Part shown: piece after piece, positions 63,100 through 64,000 of the stretch | Layout of the letters: each line of letters opens with the position of its first letter | Position numbering within the stretch: the stretch's first letter is position 1 | The notes under the pieces: model-generated | What the model saw: only the letters and a program-made list of their open reading frames with translations | What the model was told of the DNA's origin: nothing | Database searches by the model: none | Made by a program: the position numbers and the translations under genes | Assembly (NCBI RefSeq): GCF_902859735.1 | Contig: NZ_CADIJY010000004.1 | Coordinates: forward strand, 434,001 to 498,000 | Direction: 5' to 3' | Length of the DNA: 64,000 bases | From: Achromobacter aegrifaciens | GTDB taxonomy: Bacteria > Pseudomonadota > Gammaproteobacteria > Burkholderiales > Burkholderiaceae_B

Positions 63100-63858
63100 A
63101 TGGAAATCGCGAACAAGGTATTCATCGTCACGGGCGGCGCGTCCGGACTGGGCGCCGGCACGGTGCGCATGCTGGTCGAAAACGGCGCCAAGGTCGTCAT
63201 CGCCGACGTGCAGGACGAGCCGGGCTCGGCCCTGGCCAAGGAACTGGGCCAGCGCTACGTCCACTGCGACGTGACCCAGGAAGCCGACGGCAAGAACGCC
63301 GTAGCCGCCGCGCTCGAGCTGGGCTCGCTCTTTGGCCTGGTGAACTGCGCCGGCGTCGCGCCCGCCGCCAAGATCGTGGGCAAGAACGGCGCGCATCCGC
63401 TGGAACTGTTCCAGAAGGTCGTGTCGATCAACCTGATCGGCAGCTTCAACATGATGCGCCTGGCCGCCGAGGCCATGAGCGCCAACGCGCCCGAACCCAC
63501 CGGCGAACGCGGCGTGATGATCAACACCGCCTCCGTCGCGGCCTTCGACGGCCAGATCGGCCAGGCCGCCTACGCCGCCTCCAAGGCCGGCGTGGCCGGC
63601 ATGACCCTGCCCATTGCGCGCGACCTGTCCAAGACCGGCATCCGCTGCATGACCATCGCCCCGGGCATCTTCGGCACGCCCATGATCTTCGGCATGCCGC
63701 AGGAAGTGCAGGACTCGCTGGCCGCCAGCATTCCCTTCCCCGCCCGCCTGGGCCGCCCGGAAGACTACGCCAAGCTGGTCCACAGCATCATCACCAACGA
63801 CATGCTCAATGGCGAAACCATCCGCCTCGACGGCGCCATCCGCATGCCGCCGAAATAA
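63100..63858 (+). CDS. Short-chain dehydrogenase (type II 3-hydroxyacyl-CoA dehydrogenase-like)
   Basis: 252 residues. NAD-binding TGGASGLGAGT (11-21), NCAG at 82-85, catalytic S145, Y158 and K162 (SVAAFDGQIGQAAYAASKAG). The tail IAPGIFGTPMIFGMPQEVQDSLAASIPFPARLGRPEDYAKLVHSI is like HSD17B10 / type II hydroxyacyl-CoA dehydrogenase, used in branched-chain or fatty acid beta-oxidation. Start ATG 63100; no strong ribosome site, GGTGG 8 bases upstream. 132 bp after adk, so probably separate. Confidence 0.88.
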   Translation: MEIANKVFIVTGGASGLGAGTVRMLVENGAKVVIADVQDEPGSALAKELGQRYVHCDVTQEADGKNAVAAALELGSLFGLVNCAGVAPAAKIVGKNGAHPLELFQKVVSINLIGSFNMMRLAAEAMSANAPEPTGERGVMINTASVAAFDGQIGQAAYAASKAGVAGMTLPIARDLSKTGIRCMTIAPGIFGTPMIFGMPQEVQDSLAASIPFPARLGRPEDYAKLVHSIITNDMLNGETIRLDGAIRMPPK

Positions 63859-63860
63859 TG

Positions 63861-64000
63861 CCCCCACGCTTCGCCCGCTGCGCGGGCTCTCTGCCCCCCG
63901 AGGGGACTCTTTTTCCCTTGGGGCGGTCCAAGGGAAAAAGGCGCTCCGGCGTAGAGAAAAAACGTAGGGCGAAGTGTTGCCCCATTCAAGGGGCAATGTT
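63861..64000. repeat. Nested inverted-repeat element at window edge
   Basis: Outer arms CTTCGCCC (63869-63876) and GGGCGAAG (63967-63974) enclose a perfect 13-bp stem with a 6-base loop (63909-63921 / 63928-63940, CTTTTTCCCTTGG against its inverse). A third pair TTGCCCC/GGGGCAA (63977-63983 / 63990-63996) follows. It may continue beyond the window. Intergenic REP-like element or complex terminator for the dehydrogenase. Confidence 0.65.

Overview
The window reads as one stretch of a GC-rich betaproteobacterial chromosome, most likely from the Alcaligenaceae (Achromobacter or Bordetella type). The reasons are three periplasmic Bug/TctC solute-binding proteins sitting next to catabolic genes and regulators, the exbB-exbD-lpxK-trm112-kdsB-adk order, a csp-clpS-clpA region, and many LysR/IclR/GntR switches. 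The assignment rests on gene content and style, not on a database search. I see no rRNA, tRNA, CRISPR array, insertion sequence or prophage.

Left part (1-12.6 kb): a cut-off IclR regulator; a LysR gene divergent from a Bug protein and an amidase; a metal-dependent-hydrolase-like membrane protein; a DedA protein; a small membrane protein; a dUTPase-like protein; three tandem 2-oxoglutarate/Fe(II) oxygenase paralogues, the middle one missing an iron ligand; then a LysR gene divergent from a Bug plus maleylacetate reductase pair.

Middle-left (12.6-26.7 kb): an old-yellow-enzyme gene downstream of an ectoine-type ABC uptake operon (ehuBCDA); an orphan LivK-like binding protein; osmC; an Nramp metal transporter with a near-consensus Fur box at its ribosome binding site; a TetR/MFS pair with a perfect operator; a GntR regulator divergent from Bug, enoyl-CoA hydratase and CoA-transferase genes.

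Repeat region (26.7-27.6 kb): three tandem copies of a 277-bp non-coding unit, each with 37-bp inverted arms that pair throughout or nearly so when read as RNA on the + strand.

Centre (27.6-50.7 kb, all minus strand): a complete livKHMGF operon; a trifunctional PutA with a large palindrome upstream; pqiABC; clpA; pbpC; a bacterial alpha-2-macroglobulin (yfhM type); clpS. The last two thirds look like one transcription block combining envelope maintenance (PqiABC, PBP1C, alpha-2-macroglobulin) with ClpAPS proteolysis; yfhM-pbpC separates clpS from clpA.

Right part (50.9-64 kb): a cold-shock protein, a DUF192 protein, 3-oxoadipyl-CoA thiolase, a ClC antiporter, a chemoreceptor, iron superoxide dismutase, xseA, and a plus-strand run for lipopolysaccharide and nucleotide metabolism (exbB, exbD, lpxK, trm112-like, kdsB, adk), ending with a short-chain dehydrogenase and a nested inverted-repeat element at the window edge.
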